Under the pieces are notes generated by a model. The model searched no databases and was not told the origin of the DNA. It worked only from the letters and a program-made list of their open reading frames with translations. 64,000 bases of DNA from Bacillota bacterium (GTDB lineage: Bacteria; Bacillota; Clostridia; Peptostreptococcales; Acidaminobacteraceae), in the NCBI GenBank assembly GCA_025210655.1, contig JAOARG010000069.1:159196-223195 (forward strand), given 5' to 3'. The position numbers and the translations under genes were made by a program. Positions 44,166 through 52,277 of the stretch are shown one piece after another. Positions within the stretch are counted from its first letter, which is position 1; each line of letters begins with the position of its first letter.

Positions 44166-44572
44166 CTAATCAAATTAACAACAGCAGAAATAAAGAATAC
44201 TAAGCCTGCCAAATATCCCAATGGAATAAGATAAAAAGGTTCCACAAGAGTTCCATCTTCAAGTAAATATACATCAGCTCTTTGATAACTAACAAAAGCT
44301 CCAATAGCAAAAATAAGTGATGAAATCATTAGTCCCTTAAAAAAACTATCTAGCCTTCTTTTTTTTATATCCTTAGAAAGATTTTCAATACGCTTTATAT
44401 CATTCTTTTCAGATGGAAATACAGCAATATCTTCTTTTAGAGAATCAAGTTCCATTTGACAAGTATCACACCCATTTATATGTTCTTCTATAAAACTAAC
44501 AGTTTCATTCCTACATATATCATCCACATATAGTGGAAGTAAATCCATTACAATACTACAGTTTTTATTCAT
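44153..44572 (-). CDS. anti-sigma factor with zinc-finger domain
   Basis: A 139 aa protein. The N-terminal ZAS-type zinc finger has HINGCDTC (H-x3-C-x2-C) with an upstream Cys near residue 5 and LLPLYVDDIC. One or two membrane segments lie at ~75-93 and ~112-133. It would hold the ECF sigma factor at the membrane until a signal arrives. It overlaps the sigma gene by 8 nt, which couples their translation. Confidence 0.88.
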   Translation of the reverse strand: MNKNCSIVMDLLPLYVDDICRNETVSFIEEHINGCDTCQMELDSLKEDIAVFPSEKNDIKRIENLSKDIKKRRLDSFFKGLMISSLIFAIGAFVSYQRADVYLLEDGTLVEPFYLIPLGYLAGLVFFISAVVNLIRRKR

Positions 44573-45044
44573 TAATTTCCTCCATAATCTTTTTTCTAGC
44601 CCTGTGATAAGTTACCCTAGCCCAACTTTCCGATTTTGACTTTATCTCCCCAATTGTAGCAAAGGACATATCAGCAAAATATCTCATATTAAATACTTCC
44701 CTATAGGGATCATCCATTTTCTCCAGTATATTTAGTATTTGTTTGGCTTCTTCCTTGTGAATCACTAACCTTTCTAAATTGCTGACATCAGGAAATTCAA
44801 AATCATCAATATTTACAGATCTTCCTTTTTCCTTTCTTTTATGACTATAAAATGTATTTTTAGCAATCTGACATAACCAAACCCTTATACTACAGTCACC
44901 TTTAAAGGCAGAAATATTTTTCATAGCCTTATAAAAAGTTTCCTGGCTAATATCTTCAGCAAGCATCTTATCATAGGATAGACTCAGTAAATATTTATAT
45001 ACATCATTAAAATACAATTTATAAATTTCTTCTATATCAGTCAC
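44565..45044 (-). CDS. ECF-type RNA polymerase sigma factor
   Basis: A 159 aa sigma-70 family protein with region 2 (IYKLYFNDVYKYLLSLSYDKMLAEDISQETFYKAMKN) and region 4 (MDDPYREVFNMRYFADMSFATIGEIKSKSESWARVTYHRARKKI), the usual size for group 4 sigma factors. Starts at GTG 45042-45044 with AAAGGTGG 8 nt upstream. Paired with the anti-sigma factor downstream. Its regulon is unknown, and I cannot identify its promoter motif in the window. Confidence 0.93.
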   Translation of the reverse strand: MTDIEEIYKLYFNDVYKYLLSLSYDKMLAEDISQETFYKAMKNISAFKGDCSIRVWLCQIAKNTFYSHKRKEKGRSVNIDDFEFPDVSNLERLVIHKEEAKQILNILEKMDDPYREVFNMRYFADMSFATIGEIKSKSESWARVTYHRARKKIMEEINE

Positions 45045-45179
45045 CGATTCACCACCTTTCCCTTATTAGACGCAGAATAATATATTTCGTTACAAATTTA
45101 TTTTAAAAATTTTAAAAGCATGCTATTTATTTTATATATTTACAAGAATAGCAGTCAATAAACTGTATTTGAATAGTTT

Positions 45180-45212
45180 TTCCGACCTAGCAACTACGAC
45201 CAAGGACCTACG
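45180..45212. repeat. heptamer minisatellite patch
   Basis: CCGACCTAGCAACTACGACC and a further ACCTACG unit, in the reverse orientation of the CGTAGGT family, between the sigma and TetR genes. Confidence 0.5.
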
Positions 45213-45238
45213 CTTTTATACAATTTATAAAAAAGTTA

Positions 45239-45284
45239 TTGACATTTTGGATTAATCAATCTATAATTGGATTAAATAATCCAA
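45239..45284 (+). promoter_or_regulatory. consensus promoter with two TetR-type operators
   Basis: TTGACA (45239-45244), 17 bp, TATAAT (45262-45267), a perfect consensus promoter. GGATTAATCAATC (about 45249-45261) fills the spacer, and the palindrome TTGGATTAAATAATCCAA (45267-45284) lies just after the -10, with a 20 bp period. A third site is at 45898. Repression by the TetR gene that follows is the natural inference. Confidence 0.8.
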
Positions 45285-45298
45285 CCTAGGGGGTTAAT

Positions 45299-45859
45299 AT
45301 GAGTAAAAGAGATGATATTCTTCAGGCGACCTTAAAATTAGTTATTGAAGGTGGTTTTCAGAGTTTGACTATTAAGACAATCCTTAAAGAAGCAAAAGCG
45401 GGATATGGTACTTTATATAATCATTTTGAAAATAAAGATGACTTGATCTTGGTTTTATATACTGATCTAAGAAAAAAAATAAGTCATGTTGTTTTGAAAA
45501 GCTTTGATGAAAATAAGGATACTCATAGTAAGTTTAATCATTTCGTTTCAAAATATTTGGACTATTGTATAGACAATATTGATGAAATGAACTTCATAGA
45601 GCAGTTTAGTTATTTTTATGCTGATGTAGCTGTAATAGTTGGCTTAGATGATGATGGATTTTACAAAGCACTATATGAACTTATCGATGAAGGGCAGAAT
45701 GCTAATATTATTAAGAAATGTAAAAAAGAAATAATAATACAACAACTAAATGGTTCTATTACTTCATTAGCTAAAGGCTTAAGAACAGGAAAATATGAAA
45801 TGACCAAGAAAGATAAGGAAGATTTTCTACAAATTTCTTGGGACGCAATTAAAGTTTAG
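45299..45859 (+). CDS. TetR-family transcriptional regulator
   Basis: A 186 aa protein with a typical TetR HTH (FQSLTIKTILKEAKAGYGTLYNHFENKDDLI) and a short helical C-terminal domain. It is similar in its N-terminal region (MSKRDDILQATLKLVIEGG) to the other TetR at 50602. Operators overlap its own promoter and precede the SDR operon, so it probably represses itself and the two SDR genes. A small CTGCTTGT/ACAAGCAG hairpin (45861-45881) follows its stop. Confidence 0.93.
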   Translation: MSKRDDILQATLKLVIEGGFQSLTIKTILKEAKAGYGTLYNHFENKDDLILVLYTDLRKKISHVVLKSFDENKDTHSKFNHFVSKYLDYCIDNIDEMNFIEQFSYFYADVAVIVGLDDDGFYKALYELIDEGQNANIIKKCKKEIIIQQLNGSITSLAKGLRTGKYEMTKKDKEDFLQISWDAIKV

Positions 45860-45897
45860 ACTGCTTGTTTTATACAAGCAGTTAAAAAATAAATGAT

Positions 45898-45919
45898 TTG
45901 GATTGATTAATCTATCCAA
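45898..45919 (+). promoter_or_regulatory. third copy of the TetR-type operator, before the SDR pair
   Basis: A 22 bp palindrome TTGGATTGATTAATC..ATCCAA lies 14-36 bp before the first SDR start. It matches the sites at 45247 and 45267 and ties the SDR genes to the TetR gene. Confidence 0.65.
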
Positions 45920-45933
45920 AAGGAGGAAAAGAT

Positions 45934-46755
45934 ATGAGTAATTCAAAAAAAGTAGCATTAGTAACAGGTGCATCTTCTGGAATAGGTGAAGATACAGCCC
46001 GTAGATTAAAGGCAGAAGGCTATATTGTTTATGGTGCAGCTAGAAGGGTTGAAAGAATGAAAGGACTTGAACTAGATGGAATAAAAATCCTTCATTTAGA
46101 TGTAACAGATGATGAATCTATGATTAAGTGTGTTGACACGATTATTAGGGATCAGGGGCGCTTAGATATCTTAGTAAATAATGCCGGGTATGGTTCTTAC
46201 GGAGCACTGGAAGATGTACCGCTTGAGGAAGCTAAAAGACAGTTTGAAGTGTGTGTATTTGGATTAGGTAGGATGACTCAGTTAGCATTACCACATATGA
46301 GAATGAATGGATACGGAAAAATAGTGAATATCTCATCTATTGGAGGAAAGATAGGTGAGCCCCATGGTTCATGGTATCATGCAGCTAAGTTTGCAGTGGA
46401 AGGCATGAGTGATAGTATCAGAATGGAACTTAAGCAATTTGGGATAGATGTAATAATAATAGAGCCGGGGTCAATAAAGACTGAATGGAATGGCATAGCT
46501 AGAGAAAACATGCTTAAGGTATCGGGAAAAACTGCATATGGTAGCTTAGCAAATAAGCATGCAAATATGCTTAAAGGATTTGAGGGTAGAGGCTCAGACC
46601 CAAGTATTATTGGAAAAACAATAGTAAAAGCAGTTAATGCGAGAAAACCAAAAACTAGATATTGTATTGGAGCGGGTGGTCCTTTGATGTTAAATATGAG
46701 ACGAATTTTGTCTGATAGAATGTTTGATAATATGATGTTAAGCCAAATGAAATAG
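45934..46755 (+). CDS. short-chain dehydrogenase/reductase
   Basis: A 273 aa classical SDR with NAD(P)-binding TGASSGIG, the NNAG motif and the YxxxK catalytic pair (SWYHAAKFAVEG). The ARR after the second strand (GAARRVERMKG) suggests NADPH preference. It is closely similar along its length to the minus-strand SDR at 52768. The substrate is unknown. It has AAGGAGG upstream and is the first of two SDR genes (21 nt gap), under the TetR operator at 45898. Confidence 0.92.
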   Translation: MSNSKKVALVTGASSGIGEDTARRLKAEGYIVYGAARRVERMKGLELDGIKILHLDVTDDESMIKCVDTIIRDQGRLDILVNNAGYGSYGALEDVPLEEAKRQFEVCVFGLGRMTQLALPHMRMNGYGKIVNISSIGGKIGEPHGSWYHAAKFAVEGMSDSIRMELKQFGIDVIIIEPGSIKTEWNGIARENMLKVSGKTAYGSLANKHANMLKGFEGRGSDPSIIGKTIVKAVNARKPKTRYCIGAGGPLMLNMRRILSDRMFDNMMLSQMK

Positions 46756-46776
46756 TGTTGAAAAGGAGAGAATTTT

Positions 46777-47517
46777 ATGAGATTTAAAAATAAAGTAGCC
46801 TTCATTACTGGAGGTGGTTCAGGAATGGGAGAATATACTGCATATAGATTGGCTAGTGAAGGTGCAAGGGTTGTAATAGTTGGTAGAACACAAAGTAAAC
46901 TTGACAAAGTGGTTGGAAATATTACTTCAAAAGGGGGTATAGCCGCAAGTTTTCAGTGCGATGTCTCGGATCCAGATTCTGTGAATAAGGCGATTAAATT
47001 AACAGTAGAAAAGTATGGAAGACTTGATTATGCAGTCAATAATGCTGGTGTTAGTCAGAAATTTAATAAGACAGCAGATTTACCAGTTGATGAATATAGA
47101 AGGGTTACTGGAATTGTTTATGATGGAATATATTACTGCATGAAAGCTCAAATACCTGAGATACTTAAATCAGGGGGAGGAGCAATAGTAAATGTCACGT
47201 CAGTTTACGGAAAAAAAGGAATGGAGTTCAATCTTGCATATTCGGCTGGAAAACATGGTGGTCACGGTATGACAAAAGTAGCAGCATTAGAATATGCAGA
47301 GGACAATATTAGAGTAAATACAGTGCTTCCAGGAGTAATACAAACTCCAATCCTTGGAAATGAACCAGAAGCAGTAGAAAGAATTAGACAAGGCATACCA
47401 ACAAAGAAAATTGGAAAGCCTGAGGAAGTAGCAAATGCAATATGTTTTCTATTATCAGATGAAGCATCTTATATCACAGGAGCAGAGTTGGCTGTTGATG
47501 GGGGATTTTTGATATAA
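46777..47517 (+). CDS. short-chain dehydrogenase/reductase
   Basis: A 246 aa classical SDR (FabG-like size): TGGGSGMG cofactor motif, NNAG, catalytic Ser (NVTSVYG) and YSAGK, and the C-terminal ITGAELAVDGG. It is second in the TetR-controlled SDR pair. The substrate is unknown. AAAGGAGAG precedes ATG. Confidence 0.92.
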   Translation: MRFKNKVAFITGGGSGMGEYTAYRLASEGARVVIVGRTQSKLDKVVGNITSKGGIAASFQCDVSDPDSVNKAIKLTVEKYGRLDYAVNNAGVSQKFNKTADLPVDEYRRVTGIVYDGIYYCMKAQIPEILKSGGGAIVNVTSVYGKKGMEFNLAYSAGKHGGHGMTKVAALEYAEDNIRVNTVLPGVIQTPILGNEPEAVERIRQGIPTKKIGKPEEVANAICFLLSDEASYITGAELAVDGGFLI

Positions 47518-47847
47518 GGTAAGTATAAAGGTTCTTATATAGTCTGCTTGTTTGAGAGTAATAAAATCTTTCAAAAAGTTTTTGTTTTTCCATATGACAA
47601 GTAGACTATTAGCCTTAATCAAAAATCGGACTTTCTCCTAAGAATGTAACATGTATAGAAAGTTGATTTATCTCTAAAAGATGAGATTTTCTAATAGACA
47701 AGCAAATTAAATAATAATTATTTTAAGTAAAAATACGAAAATTCCAGTAATTCACAGGAGTTGGAGGGAGTAATTCATTGATTTTACCTCTTTAAAGTTG
47801 TAATATTTTATTATATTATATTAAAAACTTATAAGGGGAGAAATTAA
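47518..47847 (+). other. 330 bp intergenic region with a long-range stem
   Basis: I see no gene. ATAGTCTGCTTGT (47539) can pair with ACAAGTAGACTAT (ending 47609) around a ~45 nt loop, and ATCTC/GAGAT makes a smaller stem near 47672-47690. Either may be a weak terminator of the SDR operon. The rest is the leader of the MORN gene. Confidence 0.45.
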
Positions 47848-49122
47848 ATGAAGAAAAAGGTATACATATTAGTTTTAACCATATCACTTATGATAATGAC
47901 TTCACTGTTATCATTTGCTGATTTTTCAGCAACCTTACTTGTAAATGATGAGATTGTTGCTACACAAAATCAAATACTTGTAAATGAAAACACTGTTTTA
48001 GTTCCTATACAGGACACTTTAGAAGCTATGGATATGGTAGTGAGATTTGATGATACTACAAATACTTATTTTATATATCATATAAATACCGTTTTTACAA
48101 TGCCTGTAGATTCAAACAAGATAGTTGTTCAGTCAAGTGAAACTAGCAGTAAAAATGTTGAATTAGGAACTTCAATATCACAAATCAATTCTTGTGGATA
48201 TATGTCCCTTATGGACATCAACAAGCTTTTACCTTCTAATGCAAATTGGTCAGCTGATACCAAAACTGCTTCAATATCATATGAAGTGGTTAGAGAATTT
48301 AAAAGAGTTGATTTTGAGACAGGATATTTTGAGGGCTTTTATAGAAATGGATTCAAAGATGGACAAGGCAAGCTTGTTTGGAACAGTGGTGATTCTTATG
48401 AGGGAAACTGGAAAAGAAGTAAGAAGCACGGTTACGGAGTATATACTTGGTCAAGTGGATCTAAATACGAAGGTAATTGGGTAAATGATAATATGCATGG
48501 AAAAGCTACATTTACATGGTCAAACGGTGATGTTTTCGTTGGAAACTATGTAAATGATAAAATGAGCGATGGAATGATCAGAAAGGCTAATGGAAGTATT
48601 ATTTATTTAGATGAAAATGGACAACAGACAAATGAAAAAGTAGATACTGCATTTTCAACATTTAGACAAAAAGCATTCAATGGTCCTAGTTACAATGAGT
48701 TATTAAAGAACTCAATGGGTCATTTAAACGAAGCTACTTATTTTAAAGGCAAAATTCTACAAGCGGTACAAAATCAAGACGGAAGTAATTTTTTCCTAAT
48801 GGATACTGCATCAGGAACTAATGCATTAATATCTTCATACAATACTTATAGCACGGATCCAAACTATGTGCAACAAGTTCAATCGAAAATATTAGCAGTA
48901 TTCTCAGATACACCTGTAGATGCAATAAAAGACGATAACGTAAAGTTTTATGGAACAGTATTACAGCCATTTACTTATCAAACAGTAGACGGGCGAACAA
49001 TGACAGTACCAGCAATTAAAGTACACTATTTCCATAGATACAAAAGAGTAAGTGAATCAATGGATGATATCCTTAAAAATGGAGTTACAGATATCAACGA
49101 ACAATTTAGAAATAAAAATTAA
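47848..49122 (+). CDS. secreted MORN-repeat protein with copper-amine-oxidase-N-like domain
   Basis: A 424 aa protein with a Sec signal peptide (cleaved after LSFA). Residues ~28-150 resemble the Cu_amine_oxidN1 domain (LLVNDEIVATQNQILVNENT then VLVPIQDTLEAM), a cell-surface-associated module. Three to four MORN repeats follow (YEGNWKRSKKHGYGVYTW, YEGNWVNDNMHGKATFTW and FVGNYVNDKMSDG) and then a C-terminal ~150-residue domain I do not recognise. MORN repeats usually contact membranes or lipids. It has AAGGGGAG before ATG and is transcribed alone. Confidence 0.88.
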   Translation: MKKKVYILVLTISLMIMTSLLSFADFSATLLVNDEIVATQNQILVNENTVLVPIQDTLEAMDMVVRFDDTTNTYFIYHINTVFTMPVDSNKIVVQSSETSSKNVELGTSISQINSCGYMSLMDINKLLPSNANWSADTKTASISYEVVREFKRVDFETGYFEGFYRNGFKDGQGKLVWNSGDSYEGNWKRSKKHGYGVYTWSSGSKYEGNWVNDNMHGKATFTWSNGDVFVGNYVNDKMSDGMIRKANGSIIYLDENGQQTNEKVDTAFSTFRQKAFNGPSYNELLKNSMGHLNEATYFKGKILQAVQNQDGSNFFLMDTASGTNALISSYNTYSTDPNYVQQVQSKILAVFSDTPVDAIKDDNVKFYGTVLQPFTYQTVDGRTMTVPAIKVHYFHRYKRVSESMDDILKNGVTDINEQFRNKN

Positions 49123-49129
49123 AATAAAT

Positions 49130-49156
49130 AAAAACTGCCTGAAAGGGCAGTTTTTA
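49130..49156 (+). terminator. rho-independent terminator
   Basis: AAAAACTGCC, loop TGAAA, GGGCAGTTTTT after the MORN gene. Confidence 0.88.
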
Positions 49157-49220
49157 CTTGTTAGTCAGATTGTACTTAGTCTGATAGGAAACCATGAACC
49201 ATAGTTGGGTACATTTTTTT

Positions 49221-49282
49221 AGACCTAAAGTTGAAGTCGCTCTTTTCAGCATAGTTCCGACAATCATATAGAGTGATTTTTC
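49221..49282 (+). repeat. hairpin repeat, AGTCGCT variant, copy h1
   Basis: AGACCTAAAGTTGAAGTCGCT...AGAGTGATTTTT. It has the same plan as the AACTGATTT family (AGACC start, two pairing arms) but with different stem bases. It is closely similar to 55550-55609. The rest of the 49157-49597 gap is AT-rich with nothing recognised apart from short inverted segments. Confidence 0.55.
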
Positions 49283-49597
49283 AGTGTAAGTTTGTTTAAT
49301 GTTACTTTGGTTTTGTTTTCTAATTAGCCTAAGGTTAAATATAGATGCTCTAATTTTTCATTCTGAAAAATTGTAGCACAAACTATATTAGGCTAGCTGA
49401 AACTCAGTGATTAGGCGCGGTTGAAATAGCTTTAGGCAATCTTAGGCTTTTGAAGCGATGTTCTATCAAACAAATATTACTTAATTAGTAAACTATTCAA
49501 ATAAAAAAATATAGTTTTAAAGCAATTTGTAATATAATATTAGAATAAGTAATCATAATATGAGTACAAGAGTTTCAAAAAATAAAGGAGGATTATA

Positions 49598-50425
49598 ATG
49601 AAATTTATTTCATGGAATATTGATTCGTTAAATGCAGCTTTAACAAGTGATTCAAATAGAGCAATTCTTACAAGAAAAGTTATAGATACTATTATGTCAA
49701 TGGATGCAGATGTAATTGCTTTACAGGAAACAAAATTACCATCAAAAGGGCCGAGCAAAAAGCATATACAGCTCTTAGGCGAATTTTTTGAAGGTTATTC
49801 ATATACTTGGAGAAGTTCACAGGAACCAGCTAGAAAAGGTTATGCTGGAACAATGTTTTTATATAAGGAAGAATATAAACCAGAAATTATTCATCCAAAG
49901 ATTGAAGCACCAGATACTATGGATTTAGAGGGTAGAATCATTACATTAGATTTCGGAGAATTTTATCTAACTCAAGTTTATACACCAAATGCAGGTGATG
50001 GACTTAAAAGACTTGCTGAAAGACAAGTATGGGATGTAAAATATGCTGAATATCTTGAAAAGTTAGACCAAGAAAAGCCAGTACTTGCAACAGGAGACTA
50101 CAATGTAGCCCATAAAGAAATAGACCTAGCTCATCCAAACAATAACCGTAGATCAGCTGGATTTACAGATGAAGAAAGAGAAGGGTTCACAAATCTATTA
50201 GCTAAAGGATTCACCGATACATTCAGACATATCCATGGAGATATAGAAGGAGTTTACTCCTGGTGGGGCCAAAGGGTAAAAACAAGCAAAATCAACAACT
50301 CAGGCTGGAGAATTGACTACTGGCTAGTAAGTGATAGATTAGCAGACAAAGTAGAAAAATCAGAAATGATAGACTCAGGAGAAAGACAAGACCATACACC
50401 GATACTTTTGGAGATTGAAATTTAA
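49598..50425 (+). CDS. exodeoxyribonuclease III (AP endonuclease)
   Basis: A 275 aa member of the ExoIII/Xth family with all the usual motifs: MKFISWNIDSLN at the start, LQETKLP (metal-binding Glu), YTPNAG, GDYNVAHKEID, the WWGQ segment, GWRIDYWLVS and a final DHTP His. It cleaves DNA at abasic sites and removes 3' blocks in base excision repair. AAAGGAGG precedes ATG. It is a single gene ending at the palindromic terminator at 50481. Confidence 0.95.
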   Translation: MKFISWNIDSLNAALTSDSNRAILTRKVIDTIMSMDADVIALQETKLPSKGPSKKHIQLLGEFFEGYSYTWRSSQEPARKGYAGTMFLYKEEYKPEIIHPKIEAPDTMDLEGRIITLDFGEFYLTQVYTPNAGDGLKRLAERQVWDVKYAEYLEKLDQEKPVLATGDYNVAHKEIDLAHPNNNRRSAGFTDEEREGFTNLLAKGFTDTFRHIHGDIEGVYSWWGQRVKTSKINNSGWRIDYWLVSDRLADKVEKSEMIDSGERQDHTPILLEIEI

Positions 50426-50430
50426 AGGGC

Positions 50431-50456
50431 CGTAAATCGTAGGTCGTAGGTCGTGG
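50431..50456. repeat. heptamer minisatellite patch (left of terminator)
   Basis: CGTAAAT, CGTAGGT, CGTAGGT, CGTGGTT: four 7 bp units just after the ExoIII stop. The opposite-strand form lies at 50548-50580 on the other side of the terminator. Confidence 0.6.
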
Positions 50457-50480
50457 TTCATAAGGTCTTAAAAAATATAT

Positions 50481-50518
50481 CCCCAGTAAGAATCTATAGA
50501 TTCTTACTGGGGATTTTT
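50481..50518 (+). terminator. perfect palindromic terminator
   Basis: CCCCAGTAAGAATC, loop TATA, and the exact inverse, followed by ATTTTT. It has the same form and loop as the hairpin at 30277-30316 with changed stem bases. Confidence 0.88.
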
Positions 50519-50547
50519 GTTATTTTATTTAGTTAATTATGAACTTA

Positions 50548-50580
50548 CCGACCTACAACCTACGACCTACCACCTACGAA
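50548..50580. repeat. heptamer minisatellite patch (right of terminator)
   Basis: CCGACCTACAACCTACGACC and further CCTAC units, inverted relative to the patch at 50431. Confidence 0.6.
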
Positions 50581-50603
50581 AAAACTGCCAAAGGCAGTTT
50601 TTC
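50579..50603. terminator. bidirectional terminator
   Basis: AAAAAACTGCC, loop AAA, GGCAGTTTTT. It serves the minus-strand TetR gene, whose stop lies at 50602. Confidence 0.85.
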
Positions 50604-51168
50604 ATATCTGTAAAGCCTTCCAACAAGACAATCTTATCTCATTTTTACAATTATCATCAAAATCATATTTACCATGATTTGATCCCTTATAAGGTGTAGA
50701 TATGATTCCGCTTAGTATTTGAATACTAAGTGCCACATCCATTTTTCTGAAGATACCTTTTTCCTGTCCCATTTCAATTATAGAGTGAAATTCTTTCAGA
50801 ACACCATAGTATTCATCAGTTGAAATCATGTTTCTGTCTTTAATTATATGGTAGTCACTAAAGTTTTCAGCGAAAAGATATTCTTTCTCATAGTTTTTCA
50901 TAAAGTTTATAAATATGTTGATTACAGTATTGAATTTTTCTATCAATTCCATTGATTCATAGTTTTCAGGTAGTTCATAGGATTCTAGTATATTTATAGA
51001 TTGTATGAACAGTTCACCAATGATTTCATCTTTATTTTTAAAATAGTTATATAAGGTACCAGAACCTACATTGGCACGTTTGAATATTTTTTGAAATGTA
51101 ACAGACTGCAGACCTTCCTCGTTGATTAATTCAAGAGTAGCATTTAAAATATCATCTCTTTTACTCAT
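50602..51168 (-). CDS. TetR-family transcriptional regulator
   Basis: A 188 aa TetR protein: N-terminal MSKRDDILNATLELINEEG, HTH (LQSVTFQKIFKRANVGSGTLYNYFKNKDEII), helical C-terminal domain. It starts at ATG with AAGGAGTG upstream. It is divergent from an SDR gene. The identical palindrome TGGAATAAAAATTCCA occurs twice between them, so it probably represses the SDR gene and perhaps itself. Confidence 0.93.
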   Translation of the reverse strand: MSKRDDILNATLELINEEGLQSVTFQKIFKRANVGSGTLYNYFKNKDEIIGELFIQSINILESYELPENYESMELIEKFNTVINIFINFMKNYEKEYLFAENFSDYHIIKDRNMISTDEYYGVLKEFHSIIEMGQEKGIFRKMDVALSIQILSGIISTPYKGSNHGKYDFDDNCKNEIRLSCWKALQI

Positions 51169-51197
51169 ATGACACTCCTTGGAATATATTTTCTATA

Positions 51198-51325
51198 ATA
51201 ATATATTAATACTGCCTAAAAGTCAAATTAAGAACATATTGTTTACGACTATGGAATAAAAATTCCAAAAACTTATTGACAAAAAGAAAAGGAATTAGTA
51301 TGATGAAATTGGAATAAAAATTCCA
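51198..51325. promoter_or_regulatory. divergent promoters with duplicated operator
   Basis: Plus strand: TTGACA (51276-51281), 17 bp, TATGAT (51299-51304). Minus strand: TTGACT (51226-51221), 17 bp, TATTAT (51203-51198). The palindrome TGGAATAAAAATTCCA lies at 51252-51267, upstream of the plus -35, and at 51310-51325, just after the plus -10. The two are 58 bp apart, compatible with TetR binding at both sites. Confidence 0.8.
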
Positions 51326-51370
51326 AAACAAAAAAATAAAACTTTACACAAGTTAAAAAGGAGTGTTTAT

Positions 51371-52252
51371 ATGAATAATAAAATTTATCATGATCCGCAA
51401 AACATGGCAAAGGTTAAGGATAAGATTGTTGTTTTCGTTGGTGGTACAGATGGTATGGGAAGAATAGCATTTGAAGATTTAGCCAACAGCGGAGCTGAAA
51501 TATTTTTATTAGGAAGAACACCTAATAAAACTAAAAAAGTAATCCATGAAGTAACACAGAAGACTGGAAATAAGAGGATTCATCATGTTGTATGTGATCT
51601 TTCCTTAAAAGAAAGTGTACGTCATGCAGCGAATGAAGTTGCTAAAAGCTGTAGTCATATAGATTATTTAATAAATTGTGCAGGGGCAAATATATTCGAA
51701 CATATAATAACAAGTGAAGGTCATGAATTATCTTGGGCAACAAATCATTTGGGACCATTCCTACTTACAAATTTACTTTTAGATCATTTAAAGAAAGCTC
51801 CAAAGGCAAGAATAGTAAACTTATCTTCAGCTATGCAAGGATTGGGAAGAATTGATTTCGATATTATTGAAAAGAATAAACCCACATCCAGTGCAAACAG
51901 ATATGGTATGGCAAAATTATCAATGATTATGTGTACCCAAGAGTTGGCTAAAGAATTAGAAGGTACAAATGTAACAATAAATGCCCTAAACCCAGGATTC
52001 ATAAATACAAATCTTATGCGACGTGCAAAGGGATTAATGATGATTCCTCAAATTTGGTCAAGATTATTTGCATCTCCACCAAGAGTAGGAGCTGAAAGAA
52101 TTTTAACCCTTGTTACTTCAAATGAGTATGAAGGTGTATCGGGTAAATTTATTTATGAAGATTATATTAGAGAGCCAAATAAGCAAGCACTAGATCTTGA
52201 TTTAGTGAGAAGGGTATATTCGGTGAGTAGAAAGCAAGTAGGAATCGCATAA
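51371..52252 (+). CDS. short-chain dehydrogenase/reductase (retinol-dehydrogenase-like)
   Basis: A 293 aa SDR with a modified cofactor motif (GGTDGMGR in place of TGxxxGxG), an NCAGAN variant of NNAG, Ser in NLSSAMQG and YGMAK as the catalytic pair. Length and pattern fit the extended retinol/WW-oxidoreductase-like group. The substrate is unknown. It is controlled by the divergent TetR operators, and a flavodoxin-like gene follows after 25 nt. Confidence 0.9.
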   Translation: MNNKIYHDPQNMAKVKDKIVVFVGGTDGMGRIAFEDLANSGAEIFLLGRTPNKTKKVIHEVTQKTGNKRIHHVVCDLSLKESVRHAANEVAKSCSHIDYLINCAGANIFEHIITSEGHELSWATNHLGPFLLTNLLLDHLKKAPKARIVNLSSAMQGLGRIDFDIIEKNKPTSSANRYGMAKLSMIMCTQELAKELEGTNVTINALNPGFINTNLMRRAKGLMMIPQIWSRLFASPPRVGAERILTLVTSNEYEGVSGKFIYEDYIREPNKQALDLDLVRRVYSVSRKQVGIA

Positions 52253-52277
52253 ATATTAATATCTAAGAGGTGATAAA

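Noticed and set aside
46377..46907. Antisense open frame of 176 codons across two SDR genes
   Set aside because: It spans the end of one SDR and the start of the next, with no ribosome site. It is a shadow of real genes.
47518..47847. Possible small genes in the gap before the MORN gene
   Set aside because: Only very short frames without ribosome sites.
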